A DNA stretch of 64,000 nt, taken from the NCBI RefSeq assembly GCF_023715645.1, contig NZ_JAMBOP010000004.1:62001-126000 (forward strand), written 5' to 3'. This document shows positions 8,569 to 18,400 of this stretch, one piece after another. This DNA is from Bacillus cytotoxicus. Its GTDB lineage: Bacteria > Bacillota > Bacilli > Bacillales > Bacillaceae_G. Both the position numbers and the translations under genes were made by a program. How positions within the stretch are numbered: position 1 is the first letter of the stretch; each line of letters starts with the position of its first letter. The notes beneath the pieces are model-generated. The model was not told where the DNA came from. It did not search any database and saw nothing but the letters and a program-made list of their open reading frames with translations.

Positions 8569-8713
8569 ATCCCGCATTAACGGGCAGTAAGACCCCCAAC
8601 TCAAGATTGAAAAAGAAGCGAAGAGGTGGGGGATAACTGCCCGTAAAAGCCCGATTGGTTCGACTAACCATCAGTGGGGATGAAGCCCCCCACTGATGGA
8701 AGTTTCACTTTAT
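8569..8713 (+). repeat. structured intergenic repeat, copy A
   Basis: About 145 bases with strong self-complementarity: an outer stem CGGGCAGT (8581-8588) with ACTGCCCG (8636-8643), an inner C-rich to G-rich stem, and a separate perfect 12-bp hairpin CCATCAGTGGGG (8668-8679) with CCCCACTGATGG (8688-8699). Related copies lie at 29066-29215 and, shortened and inverted, at 35141-35234. All end in AGTTTCACTTTAT or close to it. Confidence 0.8.
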
Positions 8714-8942
8714 TCTATGCCCAATTTTATTTCTATGTTCCTCAGTTATGTCTTTGAACCTTGAAATGTGTGTTTTTCATATATCATCTTTGCTAGACAC
8801 CTAACATCATCGCCTGATGGCACTACCCCTCTATACCCTTTTGAACTGCTTTTTTAAATTATAAATTTCCAATTTAGGGATAAAGAAAGACCGAGCTGTC
8901 TATAACAAGAACAGAAACTTCTATATAAAGGAGCGAACACGA
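8714..8942. other. intergenic region, no further feature
   Basis: AT-rich sequence between the structured repeat and the 183-aa gene at 8943. It should hold the promoter of that gene; a ribosome binding site AAAGGAG is present at its end. I see no coding frame, RNA gene or repeat in it. Confidence 0.5.
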
Positions 8943-9494
8943 ATGAAACAGCGTAAACATATTTTGTATAGTCAACCACGTGCTCATACAGTTGGAAATG
9001 TGGAATATATAAACGAAGAATGGGTATTTTTTGATGAAGAAAGCGATGAGGCTTTTTTACTAGATGAGATGATTGAAGATGGATTCGAAATTTTATATAA
9101 CAACAATTGGCTGCCTGCTCGTTTTTATGAACATAATATTTTGCAAGTAGCAAATGAACATCACCCGCTGCGAAGTGGTGAAACCATTCGCATTCGAAAA
9201 AAGTTACTGACAAGCTATCATGAGTGGATCGAAGAGCTTTCAGATTCATCCTTTTCACTTGCTATGGAAGCATTACAATCGCTCGGCTACTCTCTATACG
9301 ACTGCATCTATGCTCACAACTTTTTATCATTTCAGCCAAAAGATCATTCATGCGAAGGGGTAAATATTCTCTTATTTGATAATGAAGAAATGATTTGTGC
9401 CCTTCATCATCACTATATCCGCTCTTCTACAAACAAAAAGGATGTATTTAAAATTACAAAAGCGGACGGGGATGAACTGCATTTTCATAATTGA
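8943..9494 (+). CDS. conserved hypothetical protein, DUF2777-like, 183 aa
   Basis: 183 residues, soluble and acidic, with no signal peptide or membrane segment. The N-terminal 90 residues look like a small beta domain (VGNVEYINEEWVFFDEE, GFEILYNNNWLPARF); the middle is helical (SLAMEALQSLGYSLYDCIY). I believe this is the DUF2777 family restricted to Bacillus, but that is from memory, and no function is known. Good AAAGGAG site before ATG 8943. Shares a terminator with the convergent yisL gene. Confidence 0.75.
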   Translation: MKQRKHILYSQPRAHTVGNVEYINEEWVFFDEESDEAFLLDEMIEDGFEILYNNNWLPARFYEHNILQVANEHHPLRSGETIRIRKKLLTSYHEWIEELSDSSFSLAMEALQSLGYSLYDCIYAHNFLSFQPKDHSCEGVNILLFDNEEMICALHHHYIRSSTNKKDVFKITKADGDELHFHN

Positions 9495-9503
9495 CATGAA
9501 AAT

Positions 9504-9563
9504 AAAAATGAGGATGTTACAAAAGGGATGGAATATCCACTTTTGAAAACATCCTCATTTTTT
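9504..9563. terminator. bidirectional terminator
   Basis: Long stem AAAAATGAGGATGTT (9504-9518) with AACATCCTCATTTTT (9548-9562), with a second short hairpin in the loop, between convergent genes. Confidence 0.85.
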
Positions 9564-9566
9564 ATA

Positions 9567-9938
9567 TTACGCAAATGGCGAAAATCCTATAGGTAATCGT
9601 AAACCAAGATATAATACAACTAAAAACGCAATAACAAATTGAGCCCAAAACGCTCCTGTTGTTTTCCTTTTACTTATTTTCACAAGAATCATTTCCATCG
9701 CAGCAATTACCCATACACCGCCAAGCATTTTAATACCATACAGCATGTGCGCTTGTCCTGTAGCCGTTTTTACAATACTCATGTACAATAAAACGCCCGT
9801 TACAATAATAATGATGTACATCAAACGAAGTACCATATGTACACCTGTTGCTTTTTTCCCAGCTTTGTACATGGAATACGCAACGAAAAATAAAATCAAA
9901 CCTAATGCCCACGCAGTAATATGCATATGTGTTGTCAT
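9567..9938 (-). CDS. UPF0344 (YisL) membrane protein
   Basis: 123 residues from ATG 9938 ([14 protein letters not shown]), selected over an upstream start because GAGGAGGAG precedes it and family members start with MHITAW. Four hydrophobic segments (about 8-25, 38-55, 65-82, 95-115) indicate an integral membrane protein. It is the YisL family; function unknown. The yisL-yisK-yisI grouping is shared with B. subtilis. Confidence 0.9.
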   Translation of the reverse strand: MTTHMHITAWALGLILFFVAYSMYKAGKKATGVHMVLRLMYIIIIVTGVLLYMSIVKTATGQAHMLYGIKMLGGVWVIAAMEMILVKISKRKTTGAFWAQFVIAFLVVLYLGLRLPIGFSPFA

Positions 9939-10087
9939 GTAATCTCCTCCTCTTTCCCCAAACTTTTTCACTTTACATGATACCACGTCCCTTTCTTTTC
10001 AGGAAATATTTCGCTTTTTCCTCATTTAAATGATATAATATTTAGAGTATTTACAAACTTCTTGCAAAAACAAAAGGGGGAGCTAGC

Positions 10088-11278
10088 ATGATTCAAACAA
10101 AGGACATTATCGAATTAACAGAAACATACGGAGCACATAACTACCATCCACTTCCGATCGTAATTGCGAAAGCTGAAGGGGTTTGGGTAGAAGATCCAGA
10201 AGGCAACCGTTATATGGACATGCTCAGTGCATATTCTGCTGTAAACCAAGGTCATCGTCATCCAAAAATTATTCAAGCACTTATCGACCAAGCAGGGCGT
10301 GTAACATTAACATCACGTGCATTCCACAGTGATCAATTGGGCCCTTGGTATGAAAAAGTTGCAAAATTAACTAATAAAGAAATGATTTTACCAATGAATA
10401 CAGGTGCGGAAGCTGTCGAAACCGCTATCAAAACTGCAAGACGCTGGGCATATGATGCGAAAAAAGTAGAAGACAATAAAGCTGAAATTATTGTCTGCGC
10501 GGATAACTTCCATGGCCGTACAATGGGTGCTGTATCTATGTCATCCAACGACGAATATAAACGCGGATTTGGCCCAATGCTTCCAGGTATTGTTGTTATT
10601 CCTTACGGCGATATCGAAGCATTAAAAGGAGCAATTACACCTAATACAGCTGCATTTATTTTAGAGCCAATCCAAGGCGAAGCTGGTATTAACATTCCAC
10701 CAGCAGGTTTCTTAACAGAAGCATACAATGTATGTAAAGAAGAAAATGTATTATTTATTGCAGATGAAATCCAAACAGGTTTAGGCCGTACTGGAAAATT
10801 ATTTGCATGTGATTGGGACAATATTATTCCTGACATGTACATCCTTGGAAAAGCGCTAGGCGGCGGTGTATTCCCAATTTCTTGCGTTGCTGCAAACCGC
10901 GATATTTTAGAAGTATTTGAGCCAGGCTCTCACGGTTCTACTTTCGGTGGTAATCCACTAGCTTGCGCAGTTTCTCTTGCTTCTCTAGATGTACTATTAG
11001 AAGAAAAATTAACAGAGCGCTCTTTACAATTAGGCGAAAAGCTGTTAAATCAATTACGTGAAATTGACAATCCAATGATTACAGACGTGCGCGGAAGAGG
11101 CTTATTTATCGGTATCGAATTAAATGAACCTGCACGCCCTTACTGTGAGCAATTAAAAGCAGTTGGTTTACTATGTAAAGAAACACATGAAAATGTAATC
11201 CGCATTGCTCCGCCTCTTGTTATTTCTGAAGAAGAGTTACAATGGGCATTCGAAAAAATTAAAGAAATATTATCTTAA
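10088..11278 (+). CDS. rocD: ornithine aminotransferase
   Basis: 396 residues, a PLP-dependent class III aminotransferase. Recognisable parts: [20 protein letters not shown] near the N-terminus, [27 protein letters not shown] analogue at about 140, [15 protein letters not shown], and the PLP lysine in [15 protein letters not shown]. It converts ornithine and 2-oxoglutarate to glutamate semialdehyde and glutamate, in arginine breakdown and proline supply. Here it stands alone, not in a rocDEF operon. A TATAAT at 10034-10039 could be the -10 of a sigma-A promoter. A GGGGG ribosome binding site precedes the ATG. Confidence 0.95.
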   Translation: MIQTKDIIELTETYGAHNYHPLPIVIAKAEGVWVEDPEGNRYMDMLSAYSAVNQGHRHPKIIQALIDQAGRVTLTSRAFHSDQLGPWYEKVAKLTNKEMILPMNTGAEAVETAIKTARRWAYDAKKVEDNKAEIIVCADNFHGRTMGAVSMSSNDEYKRGFGPMLPGIVVIPYGDIEALKGAITPNTAAFILEPIQGEAGINIPPAGFLTEAYNVCKEENVLFIADEIQTGLGRTGKLFACDWDNIIPDMYILGKALGGGVFPISCVAANRDILEVFEPGSHGSTFGGNPLACAVSLASLDVLLEEKLTERSLQLGEKLLNQLREIDNPMITDVRGRGLFIGIELNEPARPYCEQLKAVGLLCKETHENVIRIAPPLVISEEELQWAFEKIKEILS

Positions 11279-11283
11279 TACGA

Positions 11284-11320
11284 AAGAAGGTTGCCCGTTA
11301 AAAGGCAGCCTTCTTTTTTT
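11284..11320 (+). terminator. rocD terminator
   Basis: Stem AAGAAGGTTGCC / GGCAGCCTTCTT (one G-T pair) followed by a run of eight T, directly after rocD. Confidence 0.85.
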
Positions 11321-11323
11321 TGA

Positions 11324-11818
11324 CTATGCAATGATTTTAACGATATACAATAGACTAGCTAAAATAGGAAACATAAGTAAAGTACCGACGATACATGATA
11401 TCCACACATGCTTCCATTTCCACCAGCCAACTACATTTCCTCTCCAAAACAAAAACAATGAAAAAGGAATAATTAAAAAGAAAGCTGTACCAAGACCAGG
11501 CACATACCCTCTTTTCAAAATCGTCCCGACAAGATGAACAATCCCATTCATAAAAATCATTGTCTGCGTGAGCAATACCGCATATAACGTTATCTTCTTC
11601 AAAAACAGATTGTGAATCACCACAATCCCGATCACAAAAACAGTTAATATAAGTAATGCTATAAAAAAATGCTTTAATTGCAGCATATTCTCTTCTATTT
11701 GAACTGGGCGGAAATACTTCATTTCCGGAAAAAAATAATACTCCTCTGCATTATGCAAAGCAAAAATAATTGGGATAAGCCAGAAATAAGGAGAATAGAT
11801 CGTATTATTTGACTCCAT
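11324..11818 (-). CDS. HXXEE domain membrane protein
   Basis: 164 residues from ATG 11818 (MESNNTIYSPYFW); a further upstream ATG at 11836 is possible. Five or so hydrophobic segments. The pattern HNAEEY near residue 24 and NGIVHLVGT near 90 are those of the HXXEE family, whose conserved His and Glu residues suggest metal or proton chemistry in the membrane; no function is established. Its start overlaps the end of the yisK-like gene by 14 bases, so the two are probably co-transcribed. Confidence 0.8.
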   Translation of the reverse strand: MESNNTIYSPYFWLIPIIFALHNAEEYYFFPEMKYFRPVQIEENMLQLKHFFIALLILTVFVIGIVVIHNLFLKKITLYAVLLTQTMIFMNGIVHLVGTILKRGYVPGLGTAFFLIIPFSLFLFWRGNVVGWWKWKHVWISCIVGTLLMFPILASLLYIVKIIA

Positions 11819-12785
11819 TACGAAGCGTTCCAACATTTTCTACAGTGACGACTACTTCATCACCAGCATGTAAAAATCGAGGCGGGTCAAATCCTTTCCC
11901 AACTCCGGCTGGTGTTCCCGTTGCGATAATATCTCCTGGTTCTAACGTCATTCCTTTACTTACAATTGATATAATTTCTTCAATAGAAAATATCATATTT
12001 GCCGTTGAAGAAGATTGACGCACTTCCCCGTTCACCTTCGTTTCAATATGAAGCTCATTCGGATTATGAATCATTGAATGGTGTACGATAGAGGGCCCCA
12101 TTGGACAAAATGTATCAAAACTTTTCCCAAGAAAAAATTGCTTATGCTTCTTTTGAATATCCCTAGCTGTAACATCATTTACAATCGTATAACCAAACAC
12201 GTGATGAAAGGCCTCTTCTTTCGGAATTCCTTTTCCACGCTTTCCGATCACAACAGCAAGCTCTCCTTCATAATCAAGCTCATTTGTCGCATGTGGATGA
12301 CTATAAATTTGATCCCCCTCGCCAATTACAGTTGTTGGGGTCTTTGTGAAAATAATAATATTTTCTGGAATGGTTCCCTCTTTGTCCATTTCGAGTACAT
12401 GTTCACGATAATTTTTCCCAACGCAAAGAATATTTTTTCTTGGTCTTGGAATCGGAGCCAATAATTTAACTTCCGATAATGGATAATAAGCATCCTGACA
12501 ATGTTCTTTCGCCCATTCAACAATCTCATTTACTTTCGTAATAAAAGATTCTCCTTGTTCAATGCACTCTAACATCGTAATTGGAATCGTAACTTTTTCC
12601 CCTTTTTTCCTTTGCGCTTCTCTTACATGCAACACTGTTTGTAATGTTTCGTCTACAACACCAACAAACACTTTTTCATCTGTTTTTGCTGTCACAAACC
12701 GCACATTTCCACATCCCATCTTCAAATTCATACTGTTAATTGTATTCGCACCTATTAACAAAAATCCTCCCGAAAATATTTTCAA
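11805..12785 (-). CDS. fumarylacetoacetate hydrolase family protein (YisK)
   Basis: 326 residues counting from TTG 12785; the true start may be up to 25 codons further in, since B. subtilis YisK is about 301 residues. The FAH domain fills the C-terminal 210 residues: APIPRPRKNILCVGKNYREH, NELDYEGELAVVIGK with the metal-binding Glu residues, GYTIVNDVTARD, GKSFDTFCPMGPS, and DIIATGTPAGVGKGF. YisK of B. subtilis acts on oxaloacetate and has been linked to cell shape. A soluble enzyme. It is divergent from the Spo0E-like gene and is followed by the overlapping HXXEE gene. Confidence 0.9.
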   Translation of the reverse strand: MKIFSGGFLLIGANTINSMNLKMGCGNVRFVTAKTDEKVFVGVVDETLQTVLHVREAQRKKGEKVTIPITMLECIEQGESFITKVNEIVEWAKEHCQDAYYPLSEVKLLAPIPRPRKNILCVGKNYREHVLEMDKEGTIPENIIIFTKTPTTVIGEGDQIYSHPHATNELDYEGELAVVIGKRGKGIPKEEAFHHVFGYTIVNDVTARDIQKKHKQFFLGKSFDTFCPMGPSIVHHSMIHNPNELHIETKVNGEVRQSSSTANMIFSIEEIISIVSKGMTLEPGDIIATGTPAGVGKGFDPPRFLHAGDEVVVTVENVGTLRNGVK

Positions 12786-12946
12786 TTTACAATATTCTCC
12801 CTATTGTTCACACAATCGAAAAATTTCTTTGCCAAAATATGTAGAATTTCTTCTTCTTTTAGCGAATACGTTTCTTTTTTATGGAAAGTTTGTATAATGT
12901 GTACTACAGACACACCTAAAATCTATAAGGAGACGGAGCCGATTCT

Positions 12947-13126
12947 ATGTTTGAGCAAGCAATTGAAAAAAAACGCGAAAAGATGAAATACTTGGCCAAA
13001 CGATACGGAATGACATCTCAAAAAACGGTTAGTTGTAGCCAAGAGCTGGACAGGCTCTTAAATGTTATATTACTCATAAAAATAGATGATATGCCAACTC
13101 AACATACAGACGTACACTCCCAATGA
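12947..13126 (+). CDS. Spo0E family aspartyl-phosphate phosphatase, 59 aa (YisI-like)
   Basis: A 59-residue frame from ATG 12947 to TGA 13124-13126. It has two predicted helices and the family signature SQELDRLLNVI at residues 31-41, the S-x-x-L-D-x-L-L-N motif of Spo0E, YisI and YnzD. These small proteins dephosphorylate Spo0A-P and so delay sporulation. The position next to yisK matches B. subtilis yisI. A good site (AAGGAGACGGAG) lies upstream. The stop codon falls inside the loop of the terminator hairpin. Confidence 0.88.
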   Translation: MFEQAIEKKREKMKYLAKRYGMTSQKTVSCSQELDRLLNVILLIKIDDMPTQHTDVHSQ

Positions 13127-13140
13127 GTGTACGTTTTTTA
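13111..13140 (+). terminator. terminator of the Spo0E-like gene
   Basis: Stem CGTACACTC / GAGTGTACG and a run of T. The stem begins inside the coding sequence, and the stop codon TGA (13124-13126) lies in it. Confidence 0.8.
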
Positions 13141-13155
13141 TTCTAAAAATAACAG

Positions 13156-13185
13156 ACACATATTTGCCCAAACGCCCATACAATA
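13156..13185 (+). promoter_or_regulatory. candidate sigma-K promoter of the gerP operon
   Basis: CATACAATA at 13177-13185 matches the sigma-K -10 consensus CATANNNTA exactly, with AC dinucleotides 17-20 bases upstream in the -35 position. It lies about 80 bases before gerPA. gerP operons are known to be transcribed by sigma-K in the mother cell. Confidence 0.6.
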
Positions 13186-13264
13186 ATAGAGTAGCACTCC
13201 TATCATAGACATTCGGATGAAAAAAGGACAAATACAAAAATTTTTCACATGAAGGGTGTTTTCT

Positions 13265-13486
13265 ATGCCTGCAATGGTTGGACACGTTAATATTGTTAAT
13301 GTCGGATCAAGTGGTATATTTCACATTGGTGATGTATTTGCTATTCGCCCCATTAGTTATTCTCGTGCATTTGCAGGAGCAGGGTCTTTTAATGTCGGAG
13401 AACATGTATCCATATACAATTACGAGAACATAACAAATGTAAATGATAATGATGTAATCGATCAACCAATTACTGCTACTTATTAA
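13265..13486 (+). CDS. gerPA: spore germination protein GerPA
   Basis: 73 residues from ATG 13265 (MPAMVGHVNIVNVG); an in-frame upstream ATG is less likely since GAAGGGTG sits before 13265. GerPA, PB, PD, PE and PF share a short beta-rich motif of the form GxxxIGD; here FHIGDVFAIRPI. The GerP proteins are made late in sporulation, sit in the inner coat and let small germinants through the coat to their receptors. First gene of a six-gene operon. Confidence 0.93.
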   Translation: MPAMVGHVNIVNVGSSGIFHIGDVFAIRPISYSRAFAGAGSFNVGEHVSIYNYENITNVNDNDVIDQPITATY

Positions 13487-13501
13487 AGGGGGGAATAAAC
13501 T

Positions 13502-13711
13502 TTGAAACTGTATGTACACCAAAGTATTATTATTAAAAATATAAGAATAGAGAACCTTACAACTTCAGCTGTCTTTCAAATTGGAAGTGCAGGAAGTATT
13601 AAGACATTATCAAAGTTCTCGAATACAGGTGGATTTACACAACCAACTCCGCCGCTAACAGATCAAGGACAAATTATTTCTATTTCTCCTCCTACTCCTA
13701 GTTCTTCTTAA
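13502..13711 (+). CDS. gerPB: spore germination protein GerPB
   Basis: 69 residues, TTG start at 13502 preceded by AAAGGGGGG. The core FQIGSAGSIKTLSKFS matches the GerP repeat; the C-terminal 25 residues are rich in P, T and S (PTPPLTDQG, SPPTPSSS) as in other GerPB proteins. Fifteen bases after gerPA. Part of the coat permeability system. Confidence 0.9.
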   Translation: MKLYVHQSIIIKNIRIENLTTSAVFQIGSAGSIKTLSKFSNTGGFTQPTPPLTDQGQIISISPPTPSSS

Positions 13712-13772
13712 TGGATTACCATCATAGACATATACCAATATATCCTCCAGATTGAAAAGGAGGCTTCTAGCA

Positions 13773-14387
13773 GTGAATCAAGATCTATATACTTATTTAC
13801 AACAATTACAACAAGTCATTCAACAACAACAAGAAAGAATAAATACTTTAGAAACAAACCTAACGCAGCTAACAGAGGAAATAGCAGAACTGAAACAGCG
13901 CCCATCCTCTTCAATTGGAAAAGTCGAATATAAATTTGATCAACTAAAAGTCGAAAATTTAAGTGGCACATTAAATATTGGTTTAAATCCCTTTACAAGC
14001 AAGGGCGATATAATTGAAGATTTTAATGTGGATACTGAAACATTAAAAGTAAATCCTGAAACCCAAGTAAATCCCGATTTTTATCAAGACATCATTCAAG
14101 CAATGCATCGCTATCTAGATGAAGAAGCGTATAGCCGAATTCTTCATTTTGAGCAAGAAGAACGAACAGCTCTTGACGATATGTACCGTCAAATGATGAT
14201 TGATGATATAAAGCAACAAATGGAACATCGTCTCCCATACTATTTATCTCAAGTACAGCCGCATCCCGAAATTACATCTAATCCGCAGTATATGAAAGAT
14301 GTCATTATTCAAGCAATGAAGCAAGATATTGATAAAGCATTCCGTTCCTTTATTCAGCATATACCACGTAACTTCCGAAAGGAGTAA
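13773..14387 (+). CDS. gerPC: spore germination protein GerPC
   Basis: 204 residues from GTG 13773, preceded at the right distance by AAAAGGAGG. The N-terminal 50 residues are a Gln-rich coiled coil (YLQQLQQVIQQQQERINTLE); a short beta part follows (KVENLSGTLNIGLNPF, echoing the GerP motif) and then an all-helical C-terminal half. GerPC is the large, structurally distinct member of the operon, perhaps a scaffold for the small GerP proteins. Confidence 0.9.
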   Translation: MNQDLYTYLQQLQQVIQQQQERINTLETNLTQLTEEIAELKQRPSSSIGKVEYKFDQLKVENLSGTLNIGLNPFTSKGDIIEDFNVDTETLKVNPETQVNPDFYQDIIQAMHRYLDEEAYSRILHFEQEERTALDDMYRQMMIDDIKQQMEHRLPYYLSQVQPHPEITSNPQYMKDVIIQAMKQDIDKAFRSFIQHIPRNFRKE

Positions 14388-14393
14388 CTGCAT

Positions 14394-14588
14394 ATGAATT
14401 TTACTGTAATTAATCATGAAATCAAAGTCGGAAACATTCGATCCCTTGGAATATCTTCGTCTGCTTTATTCTTAGTCGGCGATGCAAATCTCATTATTTC
14501 ATCTTCTATTTTAGATACACCGTTTGAATCGGTTACAGGAGGACCATTTGTACCACTCGTAACCGCTGTACCTACCACTCCTAGATAG
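14394..14588 (+). CDS. gerPD: spore germination protein GerPD
   Basis: 64 residues, ATG 14394 after AAAGGAG. Small beta-rich protein with the VGNIRSLGISSSALFLVGDA core, the GerP motif, and a proline-rich tail. Six bases separate it from gerPC and twelve from gerPE, so it is in the same operon. Confidence 0.9.
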   Translation: MNFTVINHEIKVGNIRSLGISSSALFLVGDANLIISSSILDTPFESVTGGPFVPLVTAVPTTPR

Positions 14589-14600
14589 GGAGGGCTCGTT

Positions 14601-15014
14601 TTGTTTCGACATATTTCCGTTGTTCATCAGCCTACTGTCATCACACTAGGACTGAGTTCCGTTTTTCAAGTTGGCGATACAAATCATGCGGAATTTAAAA
14701 GTAGAGCGATTATCGTTCATCGCGAATTTGCTAACTTTATTTCGAAAGAAGGGGACTTCGAATCATATGAAATTTTTGTCGATGACGAAATTACAATTCC
14801 AACTCGTGTCAACGAAGTGCGAATGACAGTCATTAATACAAATCCTTTTATCGAAGTAAACTGCATTACCATTCAAAGTATGCTAAACGCTTCTTGTTTT
14901 CATATCGGATCTATTGATTACGTATTTGCAAACTCACGCATTTTACAAATTCGCCAGTTTGTTACAGAAGAACCTCGTTGTGGTTCATCACCAAAAGACG
15001 TGGGTGACATATAA
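14601..15014 (+). CDS. gerPE: spore germination protein GerPE
   Basis: 137 residues, TTG start at 14601 after GGGAGGG. It holds two copies of the GerP-type motif: GLSSVFQVGDTNHAEFKSRA near residue 20 and SMLNASCFHIGSIDYVFANS near 105, consistent with its larger size (B. subtilis GerPE is about 120 residues). Coat protein with the other GerP proteins. Confidence 0.9.
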   Translation: MFRHISVVHQPTVITLGLSSVFQVGDTNHAEFKSRAIIVHREFANFISKEGDFESYEIFVDDEITIPTRVNEVRMTVINTNPFIEVNCITIQSMLNASCFHIGSIDYVFANSRILQIRQFVTEEPRCGSSPKDVGDI

Positions 15015-15143
15015 ACTGACACTTTCCGTTCCGTGTATGAACCATAATTTATTTTCAAAAAATCAATCCCATGTGACCGTGCTGAACCATTTTTGCAAAT
15101 AAATCATATAGTAGCATTAAAGGAATTTGAAGTAGGTGAAAAT

Positions 15144-15359
15144 ATGCCGTCTCTTGTCGGGAATTTAGTCGTTCAAAATAGTAACGGTTCTTTTAACTTA
15201 GGGGATTTCTATAATGTATCTCCGAAAGAAAATACGAAAGCTTACAACGGATCTGGTTCATCAAATGTTGCATTTGTTCTAAATACATTTAACGGTGTAA
15301 GTGGTACAAATACATTTGATTCTGATGTAGCTGATCAAGATCAAATCGGAACAGCATAG
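15144..15359 (+). CDS. gerPF: spore germination protein GerPF
   Basis: 71 residues from ATG 15144 (MPSLVGNLVVQNS), preceded by AGTAGGTG. Contains GSFNLGDFYNVSPKENTKAY and ends in ...DQDQIGTA. It lies 129 bases after gerPE, a wider gap than elsewhere in the operon, so it might also have its own start of transcription. A close paralogue is present at 35253-35468. Confidence 0.92.
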   Translation: MPSLVGNLVVQNSNGSFNLGDFYNVSPKENTKAYNGSGSSNVAFVLNTFNGVSGTNTFDSDVADQDQIGTA

Positions 15360-15373
15360 CGCGGGGGGAACAA

Positions 15374-15399
15374 AAAAACGGAGGGATTCCCTCCGTTTT
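15374..15399. terminator. bidirectional terminator between gerPF and addA
   Basis: Perfect 12-bp stem AAAACGGAGGGA / TCCCTCCGTTTT with a 1-base centre, flanked by A and T runs. Confidence 0.8.
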
Positions 15400-15410
15400 C
15401 TCGTTCTTTA

Positions 15411-18400
15411 TCAATCCACCTGCAATACGTGACTGCCATCAAAGAAATATAAATATGTTTCCTTGACAGATTGATGTAAACTTTTTTCTAGCGCTTTCCG
15501 ATAAAGCGCTAGCTGTATTTTATATCGTTCTTCTAATATTGGTCTCGCCTGTTCAAATCCACCTGGAAATCGCCCTTCAATTGTATCTGTTTTAAAATCA
15601 ACTAAAACGACGCCATCCTCTTCTTCAATTATACAATCGATAACCCCTTGAACAAGAATAGATTCATCTTGTTCAGCCTTCCAATCTTGATATGCTTCCT
15701 CTGCTGATAACATCATCGTAAACGGTACTTCGCGCTCTACATCCTTTGCCGATATCATGCGTTTTCCGAGTTCTGTTTCAAAAAATGCCACAATTTTTTC
15801 CGGTGCTATTTCTTCTGCTTGTTCAAATGTTAACAGCTCTTTATTTACCATTTCCGCAATTTGTTCTTGAATTCCTTCAACTGTTATTGCTGCCGCTATA
15901 TTTACGTGCTGCATAACGGTATGAACAGCCGTCCCTCGTTCTGCATACGTAAGTCCTTTTTTCTCCATAAAACGCGGCCGCGTTTCGATCGGTGCACGAA
16001 CTCGCTTTATAAACGCCGTATCACTACCTTCTTGCGCTTGGTAGTTTCGTTTAATTTCCGTAACAGATTGCTTGGCGCGATGCGTTGCTGCCTCCTCGAA
16101 TCCGTATTGCCACGTTAACCTTTTATATACTTCATCTTTTTGTTCACTGCATAGAGAAACTGCTTTTTGCTCGCGAAGCGCTTCTAATAACTCTTGCTTT
16201 TCTTCTTTCATTGGTTCTGGCGCTTGCAACTTTGCCACGTCAACCGCTTCTACTTTCCAGCTTGCATCATACTCATATAGATCAGTTGGAATATTTCCTT
16301 GTCCCAACTCCAAAAGCATGTCGCTATCTTTATGTCTGCATAATGATGGTACAATCCAATCTAAATAACACATTGCCCCGGCACGTACGTAATCCGGCAA
16401 TAACCAGTCCGTATGCTCGCGAGCGTCTAGCCATTTTTGCATTTCTTTTTCTTTATCTTTCACAGTTCCAATTAAAATGAGCTTTTCTTTCGCACGTGTT
16501 AATGCTACATATAAGACGCGCATTTCTTCAGCGATCAGTTCCATTTTCATTTTACGCTTAATTGCGAGCTGTGATAATGTCGTATACTTAATCCGTTTTT
16601 TCGGATCAATAAACTGCGAACCAAATCCAAAATCTTTATGCAACAAGAAACGCTTCATTAAATCTTGTGTGTTAAAACGTCTGCCAAGCCCTGCGACAAA
16701 TACAACTGGAAACTCGAGTCCCTTACTTTTATGAATGGTCATAATGCGCACAACATTTTCTTGTTCACCAAGCGCACGTGCTGTTCCCATATCATCACCG
16801 CGCTCTAATATCCGCTCAATAAAACGTAAGAAGCGGAATAAACCACGGAATGAAGTCGCTTCATATTGACGGGCACGATCATATAAAACACGAAGGTTTG
16901 CCTGACGCTGCTTACCAGCAGGAAGGCCACCTACAAAGTCATAATATCCCGTTTCCCGATACACTTTCCAAATTAAATCAGAAAGCGATTGTTGACGTGC
17001 AAATTCACGCCACTCTTGTAAATGCTCGTAAAACCATACTATTTTCTCATACAATTCATTCTCTTCCTCAAGCGGTACGCCTTGTAAAAACGAGCGCATC
17101 ACTTCATAAAAAGAGCCCTTTTTCCCATGAGAACGGAGCATCGCTAGCTCTTCGTCTGTTAATCCAACAATTGGCGAACGAAGCACAGCTGCTAACGGAA
17201 TATCTTGCGCTGGATTATCAATAACGCGAAACAGGTTCATCATTACACTCACTTCTGTCGCTTCAAAATAACCGGTCGCAAGCTCTGCATAAACAGGAAT
17301 ACCTTGTTGTTTTAACTCTTCCATAATTTGCGGCGCCCATGGCATCGAGCGCAGTAAAATAACAAAATCACGATACGCAACAGGGCGCATACCGTTTGTT
17401 TTTCGGTCATATACTTCATAACCAGAGTCAACCATCGCTTTCATTCTTTGGGCAATAAGGCGCGCTTCTAATTGAGCCTTTTCTAATTCAACGCCTTCCT
17501 CTTCATCAGTTTCCGCGCTATCAGATTGATGAATAAATAGCAATTCTGCTGCTGGATCCGCTCCTTCTGGATAGCTCGCTCCAAGCTTTAACTCAGCGTC
17601 TTCATCATAATCAATTTCCCCGACAGCTTCGCCCATAATTTGTTTAAAAATAAAGTTTGTCCCTGCTAGCACTTCATGACGACTGCGGAAGTTTTTTGCT
17701 AAATCAATTTTCATACCGCCATCGATGCCTTCAGACGTAAACCGTTTATATTTTCCTAAAAATAGTCCCGGTTCTGCTAAACGGAATCGATATATAGACT
17801 GTTTCACATCGCCGACCATAAATAAATTGCCGTCTTGCTCAGAATCTTTCGTAACCAGTTTAATAATCGACTCTTGCACAAAGTTTGTATCTTGATATTC
17901 ATCAACAAGCACTTCTGTAAACTTTTTACGGTACTGCCACGCAACTGGTGATGGCCGCAGTTCTCCCTCATCTGTTTGCTCGCTTAAAATTCGCAAGCAA
18001 AAATGCTCTAAATCTGTAAAATCAACCATTCCTTTATCGCGCTTAATCGCTTGGAACTGTTCAGTAAATACTTTTACGAGATTAACAAGCTTTTGCAATA
18101 CAGGGTGCATATCTTGAAAATCGCGTAAAAAGCTTTCTGGACTGCGGCTAAATAATTCTTCATGTAGCTTCTTTACTTCATCTTTCGCTTTATTCCGCAG
18201 AGAGTCAACTTGTTTCACAATCTCTTCATTATAATCACTCTTTTTAATACGCTTTAACGTTTGCCAAGAAACTGTTTGCATCGCTTCATATGTGCTTGTC
18301 CAAGACCCACAAGCTGCTTCGGACAAGTTTTGAAGTAACAAAAGATCCGCCTGCAGCGTTTCAACGCGCGGTGCTGGGCCGTCTGGTAACATCGCAAGTT

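Noticed and set aside
10040-10087. Sigma-54 (-24/-12) promoter before rocD
   Set aside because: TTGCA is present at the -12 place but the -24 part lacks the essential GG; a TATAAT is present nearby.
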